64,000 nucleotides of DNA from Porphyrobacter sp. GTDB lineage: Bacteria > Pseudomonadota > Alphaproteobacteria > Sphingomonadales > Sphingomonadaceae. The stretch covers positions 248,001 through 312,000 of the forward strand of contig JAPZRO010000001.1 of NCBI GenBank assembly GCA_027531395.1, in the 5' to 3' direction. Below are positions 50,030-58,441 of the stretch, one piece after another (the stretch's first letter is position 1; every line of letters starts with the position of its first letter). Both the position numbers and the translations under genes were made by a program. The notes under the pieces are model-generated. The model made no database searches. It worked only from the letters and a program-made list of their open reading frames with translations, and had not been told where the DNA came from.

Positions 50030-51508
50030 CTACAGCGGCAGGAACAGGCTCGCCAGCGCCGCGCTCATCAGGTTGGCAAGGCTCCCTGCGGCCAGCGCTT
50101 TCAGCCCCAGCTTGGCGATCACCGGACGCTGGTTGGGCGCGAGGCCGCCGGTCACCGCCATCTGGATCGCGATCGAGGAGAAGTTGGCGAACCCGCACAG
50201 CGCGAAGGTGACGATCGCGCGGCTGCGCTCGGTCAGCTCGCCGGCCTGCATGGCGCCCAGATCGATGAAGGCGACGAATTCGTTGAGCACGATCTTGGTG
50301 CCGAACAGCCCGCCCGCGATCTGCGCCTGTTCCCAGTCGGCGATCCCGATCAGGAACATCACCGGCGCGAAGACATAGCCGAGCAGCTTCTGGAAGCTGA
50401 TATTGGCGAGCCATGTCGCCACCTCGGGCGAGAGCGGCGCGCCGATCTGGTCGGCAAGGTTCACGATCCCGCCGCCGATCCCCGCCAGCATCCCGTTGGC
50501 AAGCGCGACGAGCGCCACGAACACCATCACCATGGCGCCGACCGCAACCGCCAGCTTGACGCCGGTCTGGGTGCCTTGCGCAGCAGCTTCGATGATGTTG
50601 GCGGGGCGCTGGCCTTCCTCGAAGGTTTCCGCGGCACTTACTTCGTCAGCCTTGCCGGTCTCGGTCAGCGAGGCCGGGCCGACCGCGCTGATGCGCGCCT
50701 GCGGGAGTTCGATCTCCTGCCCGTTCTCGTCATACATCACCACGCGGGTCGCCTCGGCGAGCGCGTTGGCCTTACCGCGCGCGCGCTGCACCGCGGCGGT
50801 GGCAACGCCCATGTCGCGCCCGTCGGCGAAGGTCGCATCGTCAGGCATGATGATCTTGGCCATCAGGATCCCGCCCGGGGCCGACATGAAGGCGGCCGCC
50901 AGCAGGAACGGAACGGCCTCCTCGCCGATGAAGCTGGCATAGGCGGCAAGGATCGTCCCCGCCACGCCCGCCATGCCCACCGCCATCAGCGTGAACAGCC
51001 GGGCAGGCGGCAGCGCGGCGAGATAGGGGCGCACCACCAGCGGGCTTTCCGACTGGCCGACGAAGATGTTGGCGGCAGCGCCCAGCGCCTCGACCTTGCT
51101 GATGCCCGTGACAAAACCGATCGCCCCGCCCACCCAGCGCACCAGCCGCTGCATGATGCCGAGGTGATACAGGATCGAGACGATCGCGGCGAAGAACACG
51201 ATCACCGGCAGCGCGGCGATCACGAAGGTGTTGGCGAAGGGATTGCTCTCCATCGGCCCGAACACCGAGGTGATCCCGATCTTGGAGAAATCGAGCAGCG
51301 CGATCACCCCGCCCGACAGCCCGCCGATCACCGCCACGCCGATATCGGTGCGCAGCACCACCAGCGCGGTGATGGCCTGGAGCGCGAAGGCCGAGCCGAC
51401 CACCCGGAGGTTGATCCGGCGCTTCGCGGACGAAAGCGCGAAGGCGATGGCCAGAATGGCGACGACCCCTGCAAGGCTCAGCAGGATGGGCGTGATACTC
51501 TCGTTCAC
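50030..51508 (-). CDS. Concentrative nucleoside transporter (CNT/NupC family)
   Basis: A 492-residue inner-membrane protein from the GTG at 51508. CNT hallmarks: VFGPMESNPFANTFVIAALPVIVFFAAIVSILYHLG, EALGAAANIFVGQSESPLVVRPYLAALPPARLFTLMAVGMAGVAGTILAAY and FLIGIADWEQAQIAGGLFGTKIVLNEFVAFIDL, then FALCGFANFSSIAIQMAVTGGLAPNQRPVIAKLGLKALAAGSLANLMSAALA. It imports nucleosides using a cation gradient. An extra hydrophilic loop of about 70 residues (around 230-305, DMGVATAAVQRARGKANALAE through EEGQRPANIIEA) lies between core helices. Confidence 0.92.
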   Translation of the reverse strand: MNESITPILLSLAGVVAILAIAFALSSAKRRINLRVVGSAFALQAITALVVLRTDIGVAVIGGLSGGVIALLDFSKIGITSVFGPMESNPFANTFVIAALPVIVFFAAIVSILYHLGIMQRLVRWVGGAIGFVTGISKVEALGAAANIFVGQSESPLVVRPYLAALPPARLFTLMAVGMAGVAGTILAAYASFIGEEAVPFLLAAAFMSAPGGILMAKIIMPDDATFADGRDMGVATAAVQRARGKANALAEATRVVMYDENGQEIELPQARISAVGPASLTETGKADEVSAAETFEEGQRPANIIEAAAQGTQTGVKLAVAVGAMVMVFVALVALANGMLAGIGGGIVNLADQIGAPLSPEVATWLANISFQKLLGYVFAPVMFLIGIADWEQAQIAGGLFGTKIVLNEFVAFIDLGAMQAGELTERSRAIVTFALCGFANFSSIAIQMAVTGGLAPNQRPVIAKLGLKALAAGSLANLMSAALASLFLPL

Positions 51509-51710
51509 GGCGGCTTATGCCCTCAAGTTGCGCGGAAGCGTTGCGACCCCTGTTGCCCGCAAGGTGGCGGCCCGGCACGCAACACCCTGCGGGGTGGCAG
51601 TTTGCGCGACGAGTTGCAAGCCGGGATGCAAATGGCCTGTGCGACATTGTGGTGACAGCCGCAGCCCGCGCGCTTTTCTTTTGCCCGCGCGCTGGGTAGC
51701 ACCTTGCCGC

Positions 51711-52418
51711 ATGAACGACACCGCGCCCGCCGCCGCCCCTTTCGCCGTGACCACGCCGCAGGGCGTCTCCATGCCGCTGGCGATGTTCGTCTACACGCTG
51801 CTCTATGGCGGGATGACGGTGCTGGCGGGCGTGCTCGCCTTCAAGCAGGTGCAGCTCTGGCCGACCAGCCTTGCGGTGGAGAGCGGGATCTTCCCCTTCC
51901 TGCTGCTGGTGGTGATCTCGAGCACCTTGTCGCAGCTCTACGGGCGCGATGCGGCCAAGCGGATCGTGTGGTGGGGCTTCCTGCCGCTGGGCCTGTCGGC
52001 GCTGCTGATGCAGCTGGTGCTGGGCCTGCCGGCCTCGTCCGAGATGATCGCCTTCCGTCCCGATGATCTCGCCGCCTTCGAGCGTGTGCACCAGTCGACC
52101 TGGCGGGTGTGGATGGCGGGACCGGCGAGCTACATCACCTCGCTCTTGCTCAACATCTGGATCTTCGACCGTCTGCGCGGCAACAGCGAGCAGGAGAGCA
52201 CACTCGGCCTGATGATCCGCGGCGCGATCGCCTCGGCGCTGTCACAGGCGGTGGATTCGGTGATATTCATCACGCTGGCCTTCTACGGCGAGTTCGACAT
52301 CACCGACCTGATGATCGGCCAGGTGCTCGCCAAGGTGTTCCTGAGCATCGTGATGGTGCCCTTCCTGATCACCTTCGGCGTGCGCGCGGCGCGCTGGCTC
52401 GACGCGCGGGCGGGCTGA
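51711..52418 (+). CDS. YhhQ/VUT-type queuosine-precursor transporter-like protein
   Basis: A 235-residue protein with about six membrane helices, starting at the ATG at 51711. Features of the VUT family: SGIFPFLLLVVISSTLSQLYGRDAAKRIVWWGFLPLGLSALLMQLVLGLP, then RVWMAGPASYITSLLLNIWIFDRLRG and AIASALSQAVDSVIFITLAFYGEFDITDLMIGQVLAKVFLSIVMVPFLITFGVR. YhhQ in E. coli imports 7-cyano-7-deazaguanine or preQ1-type precursors. I looked for a preQ1 riboswitch in the 202-nt leader and saw none. Confidence 0.8.
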   Translation: MNDTAPAAAPFAVTTPQGVSMPLAMFVYTLLYGGMTVLAGVLAFKQVQLWPTSLAVESGIFPFLLLVVISSTLSQLYGRDAAKRIVWWGFLPLGLSALLMQLVLGLPASSEMIAFRPDDLAAFERVHQSTWRVWMAGPASYITSLLLNIWIFDRLRGNSEQESTLGLMIRGAIASALSQAVDSVIFITLAFYGEFDITDLMIGQVLAKVFLSIVMVPFLITFGVRAARWLDARAG

Positions 52419-52482
52419 AGCGGGCTTTGCAGCACAGGCCCGATCGGGTATCCTTCCCGCGGTGTCTGGGGAGGAAAAACGC

Positions 52483-52806
52483 ATGAAAATCGGTATCGTC
52501 GTCGCCGCCGCAGGAGCGCTGGCGCTGGCCGGCTGCAACGAACAGGTCGGCGGTCCGGGCGCGAGCACCTATTACGACTGCGGCAACGGCACACGGCTGA
52601 AGGTCGACACTGTCGCTGCTGACAGCGTGATCGTGCAGATGAACGACAACCCGCCCGTCACCATCCCCGCCGACAAATCCGCCTCGGGCGCGAAATACAT
52701 GAGCCCCACCCACCAGTTCTGGAGCAAGGGCGACGAGGCGACGTGGACGGTCGGGCGGATGATGCCGATGACCTGCAAGAAGGTGATGGTCCCCCGCGGG
52801 ATGTGA
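52483..52806 (+). CDS. MliC-like (lysozyme-inhibitor fold) lipoprotein
   Basis: A 107-residue protein from the ATG at 52483, which follows GGGGAGGAAAAA. Lipoprotein signal peptide MKIGIVVAAAGALALAGC with lipobox LAGC. The mature part YYDCGNGTRLKVDTVAADSVIVQMNDNPPVTIPADKSASGAKYMSPTHQFWSKGDEATW follows the MliC pattern: C-x-n-G, beta strands, SGAKY, then FW.KG.EA. Inhibition of C-type lysozyme is the family function; activity here is an inference. Cys at the end (MTCKKVMV) could pair with DCGNG. Confidence 0.8.
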   Translation: MKIGIVVAAAGALALAGCNEQVGGPGASTYYDCGNGTRLKVDTVAADSVIVQMNDNPPVTIPADKSASGAKYMSPTHQFWSKGDEATWTVGRMMPMTCKKVMVPRGM

Positions 52807-52824
52807 GTCCCGCGCGGCTCCGGC

Positions 52825-53628
52825 CTAGGCTGCGGCTGCCTTGCGGCGGCGATTGCGCTGGATGATGTTGAGCAGTTCGACCCCGACCGAGAAGCCCATC
52901 GCCGCGTAGATATAGCCCTTGGGCACATGGAAGCCGAAGGCATCGGCGATCAGCACCAGCCCGATCATCACCAGGAACGCCAACGCCAGCATCACCAGCG
53001 TCGGATTGTGTTCGATGAAGCGCGCCAGCGGGGTTGCCGCGAACAGCATGATGCCGACCGTGATCACCACGGCCGCGACCATGATCGGGATGTCGTCGGT
53101 CATGCCGACGGCGGTCAGGATCGAATCGACCGAGAACACGAGGTCGATGGCGATGATCTGCACGATCACCGCCCCGAAACTCGCAGTGGCGGCGGCGGCG
53201 ATCCCCGGGGTCTTGTCGAGCAGATCGCCCGAGGGATCGCCCGGCTCCATCGAGTGATGGATTTCCTTGGTCGCCTTCCACAGCAGGAACAGCCCGCCCG
53301 CCAGCAGGATCAGATCACGCCCCGAAAAAGCCGTCTCGAAACTGGCCTTGGTGGTGCCTTCGACCGGCGGCCCGGTGATGCCGAGATCGAAGATCGGCTG
53401 CTGCAGAGTGACGATCCAGCCGATCAGCATCAGCAGGCCAATCCGCATCCCCAAAGCCAGCATCAGCCCGAGCCGCCGCGCGCGCTCCTGCTGGTGCATG
53501 GGCAACTTGTTCGAAAGGATGGCGATGAAGATGAGGTTGTCGACCCCGAGCACCACTTCGAGCGCGATCAGAGTGAGCAGCGCCAGCCATGCCGCCGGAT
53601 CGGAAAGAAGGGCGATGATCGTGTCCAT
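52825..53628 (-). CDS. TerC family integral membrane protein
   Basis: A 267-residue protein of about seven to nine helices. [24 protein letters not shown] and [23 protein letters not shown] carry the paired acidic motifs (GVDN and SVDS) of the TerC family; other helices are [14 protein letters not shown] and [45 protein letters not shown]. TerC-type proteins are linked to manganese export and metalation of exported enzymes. Gene convergent with the MliC-like gene; tRNA-Lys lies upstream. Confidence 0.9.
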   Translation of the reverse strand: MDTIIALLSDPAAWLALLTLIALEVVLGVDNLIFIAILSNKLPMHQQERARRLGLMLALGMRIGLLMLIGWIVTLQQPIFDLGITGPPVEGTTKASFETAFSGRDLILLAGGLFLLWKATKEIHHSMEPGDPSGDLLDKTPGIAAAATASFGAVIVQIIAIDLVFSVDSILTAVGMTDDIPIMVAAVVITVGIMLFAATPLARFIEHNPTLVMLALAFLVMIGLVLIADAFGFHVPKGYIYAAMGFSVGVELLNIIQRNRRRKAAAA

Positions 53629-53746
53629 GGAGCGGCCATGCGATACAACGTCTCGCAGCGCAAGACGGGTTGCGCAATCACCGCCAGCATGACGTTTTCG
53701 GCAAATTCAGCGATGATATCGCTCGTGCAGGAGCAGGAGGCGGAAA

Positions 53747-53822
53747 TGGTGAGCCCGACAGGATTCGAACCTGTGACCCGCTGATTAAAAGTCAGCTGCT
53801 CTACCTACTGAGCTACGGGCCC
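53747..53822 (-). tRNA. trnK: tRNA-Lys (anticodon TTT)
   Basis: 76 nt with encoded CCA. The acceptor GGGCCCG pairs with CGGGCTC; D-arm GCTCAGTAGGTAGAGC; anticodon arm CTGACTTTTAATCAG (anticodon TTT); T-arm GGTTCGAATCC. Confidence 0.97.
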
Positions 53823-53854
53823 ACACAAGTGCCGCGCGGTGGCGGCAGGCGCGC

Positions 53855-54343
53855 TCACCTAGGCAGGGGGCGCGGGCGGGTCAAGCGGGCATGGGCCTGC
53901 GCGATGCGCAATCCGCTGGCCGGATCGCGCCAATGGGGGGCGATGGCGCGAGCCGGTGCCAGCACGAAGGCGCGGCGGCGGTATTCGGGGTGGGGGATCG
54001 CCAGCCCCGCGCTGGCCCAGCGCCCGCCGCTCCACAGGATGATGTCGCAGTCGAGCACCCGGTCGCCCCAGCGTTGCCCGCGGCGGCGGCCGAATTCGCG
54101 CTCGGTGCGCTTGAGCGCTGCGAGCAGCGCCGGCGGGGCGAGCTCGCTCTCCAGCACCAGCGCGGCATTGGCGAAGCGGCGCTGCGCCGCGCCCATCGCG
54201 GGGGTGGCGAGCACCGGCGAGCGGGCCAGCACCGTGCCGAACGCCGCCAGTTCCTCCATCGCCGCCAGCACCACGCCCCGCGGATCGCCATAGAGATGGT
54301 GCCGCCGGTTGCTCCCCAGCGCGACGAGGTAGGTGCTGCTCAC
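53855..54343 (-). CDS. folK: 2-amino-4-hydroxy-6-hydroxymethyldihydropteridine diphosphokinase
   Basis: A 162-residue protein from the GTG at 54343, chosen because it lies 5 nt after the aguB stop and opens with YLVALGSNRRHH, the HPPK start. LARSPVLATPAMGAAQRRFANAALVLES, EFGRRRGQRWGDRVLDCDIILW and LAIPHPEYRRRAFVLAP are the family motifs, the middle one holding the two Mg-binding Asp (LDCDI). It transfers pyrophosphate from ATP in folate synthesis. Operon with the amidohydrolase upstream. Confidence 0.95.
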   Translation of the reverse strand: MSSTYLVALGSNRRHHLYGDPRGVVLAAMEELAAFGTVLARSPVLATPAMGAAQRRFANAALVLESELAPPALLAALKRTEREFGRRRGQRWGDRVLDCDIILWSGGRWASAGLAIPHPEYRRRAFVLAPARAIAPHWRDPASGLRIAQAHARLTRPRPLPR

Positions 54344-54348
54344 GCGCG

Positions 54349-55215
54349 TCAGATATCTTGCGCGAGGCGAGTGTAGAGCTGCGGGCGCCGGTCGCGGAAG
54401 AAGCCCATGCCGGCGCGGTGCGTCGCGGCGCGGGCGAGATCGAGCCGGGCGATGAGCACGCCGGTCTCGCCTGCGCCATAGTCGGCGACCAGATCGCCCC
54501 ATTCGTCGGAGATGAAGGAGTGGCCGTAGAACCGCTGGCCCCCTTCGGTGCCGATGCGGTTGGCGGCGACCACCGGCATGCAGTTCGAAACGCTATGTCC
54601 GATCATCGCGCGCCGCCACATGCGGCTGGTGTCGAGCTCGGCGTCATAGGGCTCGGAGCCGATCGCGGTGGGATAGAGCAGCAACTCAGCCCCCATCAGC
54701 GCCATGGCGCGCGCGCATTCGGGATACCACTGGTCCCAGCAGATGCCGACGCCGATCTTGACCAGCGCCCCGCCCTCGCCCGGCACATCCCACACCTTGA
54801 AGCCGGTGTTGCCGGGGCGGAAATAGTACTTTTCCTCGTAGCCCGGCCCGTCGGGAATGTGGCTCTTGCGATAGGTGCCCATGATCGCGCCGTCAGGGCC
54901 GATCATCGCGAGCGTGTTGTAGTAGTGGTGCCCGTCGCGCTCGAAGAAGCTGGTCGGGATCGTCACCTTCAGCTTCGCGGCGAGCGCCTGCATCGCGATG
55001 ACGCTCGGGTGCTCCGCCGTCGGGCGGGCGAGGGCGAACAGCGCCTCGTCCTCCTCGCGGCAGAAATAGGGGCCGGAAAACAGCTCGGGCGGCAGGATCA
55101 GCTGCGCGCCCTTGGCGGCGGCTTCTTCCACCAGCGCCGAGACAGCGGCGATGTTGGCGGCTTCGTCCTCTGAACCGAGGGGGAGCTGAAGGGCGGCGAC
55201 GGTGATTGCGGTCAT
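54349..55215 (-). CDS. aguB: N-carbamoylputrescine amidase
   Basis: A 288-residue nitrilase-superfamily enzyme with the Glu44-Lys117-Cys159 triad in LPPELFSGPYFC, YRKSHIPDGPGYEEKYYF and GVGICWDQWYPECARAMAL. The GPYFC and HIPDGPGYEEKYYF details match AguB, which hydrolyses N-carbamoylputrescine to putrescine, CO2 and ammonia. The usual partner agmatine deiminase is not adjacent. First gene of a pair with folK. Confidence 0.9.
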   Translation of the reverse strand: MTAITVAALQLPLGSEDEAANIAAVSALVEEAAAKGAQLILPPELFSGPYFCREEDEALFALARPTAEHPSVIAMQALAAKLKVTIPTSFFERDGHHYYNTLAMIGPDGAIMGTYRKSHIPDGPGYEEKYYFRPGNTGFKVWDVPGEGGALVKIGVGICWDQWYPECARAMALMGAELLLYPTAIGSEPYDAELDTSRMWRRAMIGHSVSNCMPVVAANRIGTEGGQRFYGHSFISDEWGDLVADYGAGETGVLIARLDLARAATHRAGMGFFRDRRPQLYTRLAQDI

Positions 55216-55233
55216 GCCGCCGCCCTTAACGCA

Positions 55234-56121
55234 TCACTTGGCTTTCTTGAACAGGAGAGTCATGCGGTCGCTTTCACCCAGGCCCTTGAGGTCGTCGCGC
55301 TTGGTGGCGAGCACCGGGGGCATTTCCCACACGCCTTCCTTGTGATCGGCGGTGTCCTTGGGGTTGGCGTTGATCTCGCTCGCGGCGACCAGCTCGAAGC
55401 CGTGCACGCGCATGAAGTCGATCACGTCCTGCTGCCGCAGATAGCCCTTGGTGCCATTGGCGTAGGACCACGGGGCATCGGCCTTGGCGCGGTGCTGCTC
55501 GATGCCGAGCAGGCCGTCATCCTTGAGCAGCTCGCGCATCGCGCGCAGTTCGGTGTCGGCAGTGCCGGAGCGCAGCAGGTTGTGCATCGCGCGCATCACG
55601 AGGATGCGGTCGAAGGTGCCCTTCTGGCCTTCGAGATTGTCGAGCGTGATGCCGCTGAACTTCTCGGCCGGCAGCCCGGTGTAGCCCGCGACTTCCGTGC
55701 CGAAGCCCGCTGCGGTGTCGCGGATGCGCTGCTGGCGCGCGGGATCAGCGGAGGCGGTGAGCGGGTTGGCATAGAGACCGACCAGCTGGCCCTCGCCGCC
55801 CAGATAATGGCCGAGCAGGCGCGAATACCACCCGCCGCCCGGCGCATATTCGCCGACCTTCATTTCCGGGCCGACATGGAAGAAGGCCAGCGTTTCAGCC
55901 GGATGGCGGTGCGCATCGCGGGCCTTGTCTTCGGCGCGGGTGGGATGGTTGATCGCCGCCGCAAGCTGCTCGCCATGCATCTTCATGAAGTGCGCGGTGT
56001 CCTTGATGTGCGCCTCGTCGACGCCGCCGGCGGCCATGCCGTGGCCTTCGTGCTGGGCCATCAGCGGGGCGGCGAGAGCCAGACCGCTCGCGGCGGTGAT
56101 GGCAAGGATCAGCTTTTTCAT
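55234..56121 (-). CDS. Exported SAM-methyltransferase-like protein
   Basis: A 295-residue protein with a clear Sec signal peptide (MKKLILAITAASGLALAAPLMAQ) followed by a His-rich stretch (HEGHGMAAGGVDEAHIKDTAHFMKMHGE). The rest has a class I methyltransferase layout: VGEYAPGGGWYSRLLGHYLGGEGQLVGLYANP as motif I, GTFDRILVMRAMHNLLRSG as motif IV and LKDDGLLGIEQHRAKADAPW as motif V. SAM is not expected in the periplasm, so either it binds another ligand or the export signal is misleading. Such proteins occur in several proteobacteria. Function unknown. Confidence 0.75.
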   Translation of the reverse strand: MKKLILAITAASGLALAAPLMAQHEGHGMAAGGVDEAHIKDTAHFMKMHGEQLAAAINHPTRAEDKARDAHRHPAETLAFFHVGPEMKVGEYAPGGGWYSRLLGHYLGGEGQLVGLYANPLTASADPARQQRIRDTAAGFGTEVAGYTGLPAEKFSGITLDNLEGQKGTFDRILVMRAMHNLLRSGTADTELRAMRELLKDDGLLGIEQHRAKADAPWSYANGTKGYLRQQDVIDFMRVHGFELVAASEINANPKDTADHKEGVWEMPPVLATKRDDLKGLGESDRMTLLFKKAK

Positions 56122-56218
56122 GGGTCATCTCTCCCGGGAAATGGAAATTTTGGCACGGTCACCCGTGGCAAGGCGCGCACGGCTAGCCTATCTGTGCCAG
56201 AAACCAACGGAGATTTCG

Positions 56219-56773
56219 ATGAGCAACATGGACACGGCGATCATTGCAGGCGGGTGCTTCTGGTGCACCGAGGCGGTGTTCCGCGACGTGGTGGGCGTGG
56301 CTGGCGTGGAGAGCGGCTATATCGGCGGCACCAAGGCGAACCCGACCTACAAGGAAGTGTGCACCGGCAATACCGGCCATGCCGAAGCGATCCGCGTGAC
56401 CTTCGATCCGCACGCGATCAGCCTGGCCGAGATCTACGACGTGTTCCTCGGCACGCATGATCCGACGCAGCTGAACCGGCAGGGGGGCGACATCGGGACG
56501 CAGTACCGCTCGGCGATCTTCCCGCTTTCCGACGAACAGGGCGCCGAGGCCGAAGCCGCCATCGCGCGCTGGAATGCCGAGAACGGCAAGACAGCGGTGA
56601 CCACCATCGAGGGGCTGTCGGGCGGTGTCCAGACGGCGGAATGGTACCCGGCCGAGGACTACCATCAGGAATACTGGGACGGCGAAGGCCAGCGCAATCC
56701 CTACTGCCTCGCGGTGATCCCGCCCAAGCTGATGAAGCTGCGCAAGAGCTTCCAGAAATATGTGAAGGACTGA
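56219..56773 (+). CDS. msrA: Peptide-methionine (S)-S-oxide reductase
   Basis: A 184-residue protein from the ATG at 56219, eight bases after GGAG. The active-site motif GGCFWC (nucleophile Cys13, with Cys16) is at the N-terminus. It is followed by VESGYIGGTKANPTYKEVCTGNTGHAEAIRV and GTHDPTQLNRQGGDIGTQYRSAIF, both family hallmarks. It repairs methionine-S-sulfoxide. No signal peptide, so it acts in the cytoplasm. Single gene with a terminator-like hairpin behind it. Confidence 0.96.
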   Translation: MSNMDTAIIAGGCFWCTEAVFRDVVGVAGVESGYIGGTKANPTYKEVCTGNTGHAEAIRVTFDPHAISLAEIYDVFLGTHDPTQLNRQGGDIGTQYRSAIFPLSDEQGAEAEAAIARWNAENGKTAVTTIEGLSGGVQTAEWYPAEDYHQEYWDGEGQRNPYCLAVIPPKLMKLRKSFQKYVKD

Positions 56774-56808
56774 GGCAGAACCAAGATCGCCTCCCCGCCC
56801 CACGAGCC

Positions 56809-56867
56809 GGGGCCCCGCTTCTTTTTGCTTTGAAGAAAGAAAGCGGGGTCCCGGGTCAAGCCCGGGA
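56809..56867. terminator. Bidirectional hairpin between msrA and rsmB
   Basis: Arms GGGGCCCCGCTT and AAGCGGGGTCCC (one G-T pair) around a T/A-rich loop, followed by a second small hairpin CCCGGG-TCAAG-CCCGGG. Both flanking genes converge here. The T-runs are inside the loop rather than after the stem, so efficiency is uncertain; the sequence resembles a dispersed repeat. Confidence 0.6.
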
Positions 56868-56881
56868 AGGCGCAGACAGGC

Positions 56882-58135
56882 TCAGTTCTTCACCCAGCGC
56901 GCGACGAAGAACCCGTCCAGCCCACCACGCTCGGCCAGCATCCCGGGATGGGTGCGCAACCAGCCCTCGCTTGTGGGCGCAAGGCCAGCGGGCAGTTCCT
57001 CCGGCGTGATCGGCGCAGGGCTTAGGCCCAGTTCGGCGTCGATCCATGCCGCCTGTTCCTCGCCCTCCTCGGCCTCGAGCGAGCATACGGCATAGACCAG
57101 CACCCCGCCCGGGTTCAGCCACTCCGCCGCACGCGCCGCGAGAGCGCGTTGCAGCTCCGCCATCTCGGCGATCTGGCCCTTGCCGATGCGGTGGAGCACA
57201 TCGGGGTGGCGGCGGCAGGTGCCGGTGGCGGTGCAGGGCGCGTCGATCAGGATTGCGTCGAAGCGATGCTTGGGCTCCCACGTCAGCGCATCGGCGCGCA
57301 CGGGCGAGGCCTTGAGGCCGGTGCGCTTGAGATTGTCCTTGAGCAGATCGAGCCGTCGCTTCGACATGTCGAGCGCGGTGACCTTCCATCCAGCGGCGGC
57401 GAGCTGCATCGTCTTGCCGCCCGGCGCGGCGCACAGATCGAGCGCCGAACGCCCCTCGCCTGCCCCCAGCAGCCGTGCCGGGATCTGCGCCGCGAGGTCC
57501 TGCACCCACCAGTCGCCGGCCTTGAAGTCCGCAAGGCTCTCCACCGCCGCGCCCCTCGGCAGGCGGATATGGCCGGGGGCGAGGCTGATGCCGCCCATCG
57601 CCACGGCGCGGGTGGTGGTCTCGGCTGGGTCCTTGAGTGCCAGATCGAGTTCGGGCGGGAAGGCGAGGCCGGGCGCGATCGCGGCGGCCTTGTCCGGGCC
57701 CCAACGTTCGGTGACGCGCTCGGGCAGGGTCGGGACTTGCGGAAGGCCCGCCGCGCCTTCCTTCACCAGCGCCGAGAACACGCCATGCGCGAGCCGCCGC
57801 GGGCCGCCTGCCAGCAAGGGCAGTCCGGTCGCGATCACCGCGTGGGGCGGGGTATCGAGCCGCCAGGCCTGCGCGAGCATCAGCCGCAGCACCATCCGCC
57901 CCTTGGCATCCTCGGGCAGGCGCTGCTTCGTCGCGCTGTCGATCGCGGCGTCGAGATCGGTCAGCCAGCGCAGGGTCTCGCCCGCAATCGCCTTGGCCAG
58001 CGCGCGGTCGGGGGCCTTGCGGATGTCGGACAGCGCGGCGCCTTCGGCCTGTTCGAGCGTCTCGCCCCGCCGGAACACGGCATCGAGCAGGCGAAGCGCG
58101 GCGCGGCGCACGGGAAGTCCGGGGGGGAGAGCCAT
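56882..58135 (-). CDS. rsmB: 16S rRNA cytosine-C5 methyltransferase (RsmB/NOP family)
   Basis: A 417-residue protein. The N-terminal NusB-like helical domain (RRAALRLLDAVFRRGETLEQAEGAALSDIRKAPDRALAKAIAGETLRW) is followed by the SAM domain: DLCAAPGGKTMQLAAAG (motif I), DAILIDAPCTATGTCRRHPDV (motif IV with the first catalytic Cys) and LVYAVCSLEAEEGE (motif VI with the second). RsmB makes m5C967 in 16S rRNA. The NusB-like extension separates it from other RsmF/Nop types. Confidence 0.92.
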   Translation of the reverse strand: MALPPGLPVRRAALRLLDAVFRRGETLEQAEGAALSDIRKAPDRALAKAIAGETLRWLTDLDAAIDSATKQRLPEDAKGRMVLRLMLAQAWRLDTPPHAVIATGLPLLAGGPRRLAHGVFSALVKEGAAGLPQVPTLPERVTERWGPDKAAAIAPGLAFPPELDLALKDPAETTTRAVAMGGISLAPGHIRLPRGAAVESLADFKAGDWWVQDLAAQIPARLLGAGEGRSALDLCAAPGGKTMQLAAAGWKVTALDMSKRRLDLLKDNLKRTGLKASPVRADALTWEPKHRFDAILIDAPCTATGTCRRHPDVLHRIGKGQIAEMAELQRALAARAAEWLNPGGVLVYAVCSLEAEEGEEQAAWIDAELGLSPAPITPEELPAGLAPTSEGWLRTHPGMLAERGGLDGFFVARWVKN

Positions 58136-58189
58136 CGCTCGCCCCTAACCTTCCTTGAAACAAAGCGCCAGCATGGGCATTGGGTCGGC

Positions 58190-58360
58190 ATGACCAAGGA
58201 AAAGTCCGAAGCCGCGAAGAACTTCAAGAAGCCCGCTCACTGGACCAATGATCCGGTGCCGGCGCCGAAGAAGACCGATCCGCTCGAGGGTGAACCCAAG
58301 CCGCTTTCCCCCACCCGCTACGGCGACTGGGAGAAGGACGGCATCGCCTGGGACTTCTAG
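58190..58360 (+). CDS. DUF1674/SDHAF4-like small protein
   Basis: A 56-residue protein from the ATG at 58190. The C-terminal motif PTRYGDWEKDGIAWDF matches the DUF1674 family (RYGDWE..G...DF), the bacterial relatives of the succinate dehydrogenase assembly factor SDHAF4. It probably helps to flavinylate SdhA; sdh genes are not near. Divergent from rsmB by 54 nt. Confidence 0.88.
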   Translation: MTKEKSEAAKNFKKPAHWTNDPVPAPKKTDPLEGEPKPLSPTRYGDWEKDGIAWDF

Positions 58361-58422
58361 AACCCCACGCGGCATACCCGCCTCATTGTCACATCATCGG
58401 CGGGTCATTGCACGGCCCGCGA

Positions 58423-58438
58423 TGTTTCACGTGGAACA
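58423..58438. other. parS-like ParB-binding site
   Basis: TGTTTCACGTGGAACA fits the conserved 16-bp parS palindrome TGTTNCACGTGNAACA: both CAC/GTG cores and TGTT/AACA ends are exact, and the two half-sites (TGTTTCAC, TGTTCCAC) are both known parS variants. It lies in the gap between the DUF1674 gene and the P450 gene, 3 nt before repeat copy H. parS sites cluster near the replication origin in alphaproteobacteria. parA/parB are not in the window. Confidence 0.8.
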
Positions 58439-58441
58439 CAT

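Noticed and set aside
51509..51710. preQ1 riboswitch before the YhhQ-type transporter gene
   Set aside because: The leader lacks the preQ1-I or preQ1-II consensus; it only contains scattered TTGCG/TGCAA repeats and a GCGCGC hairpin.
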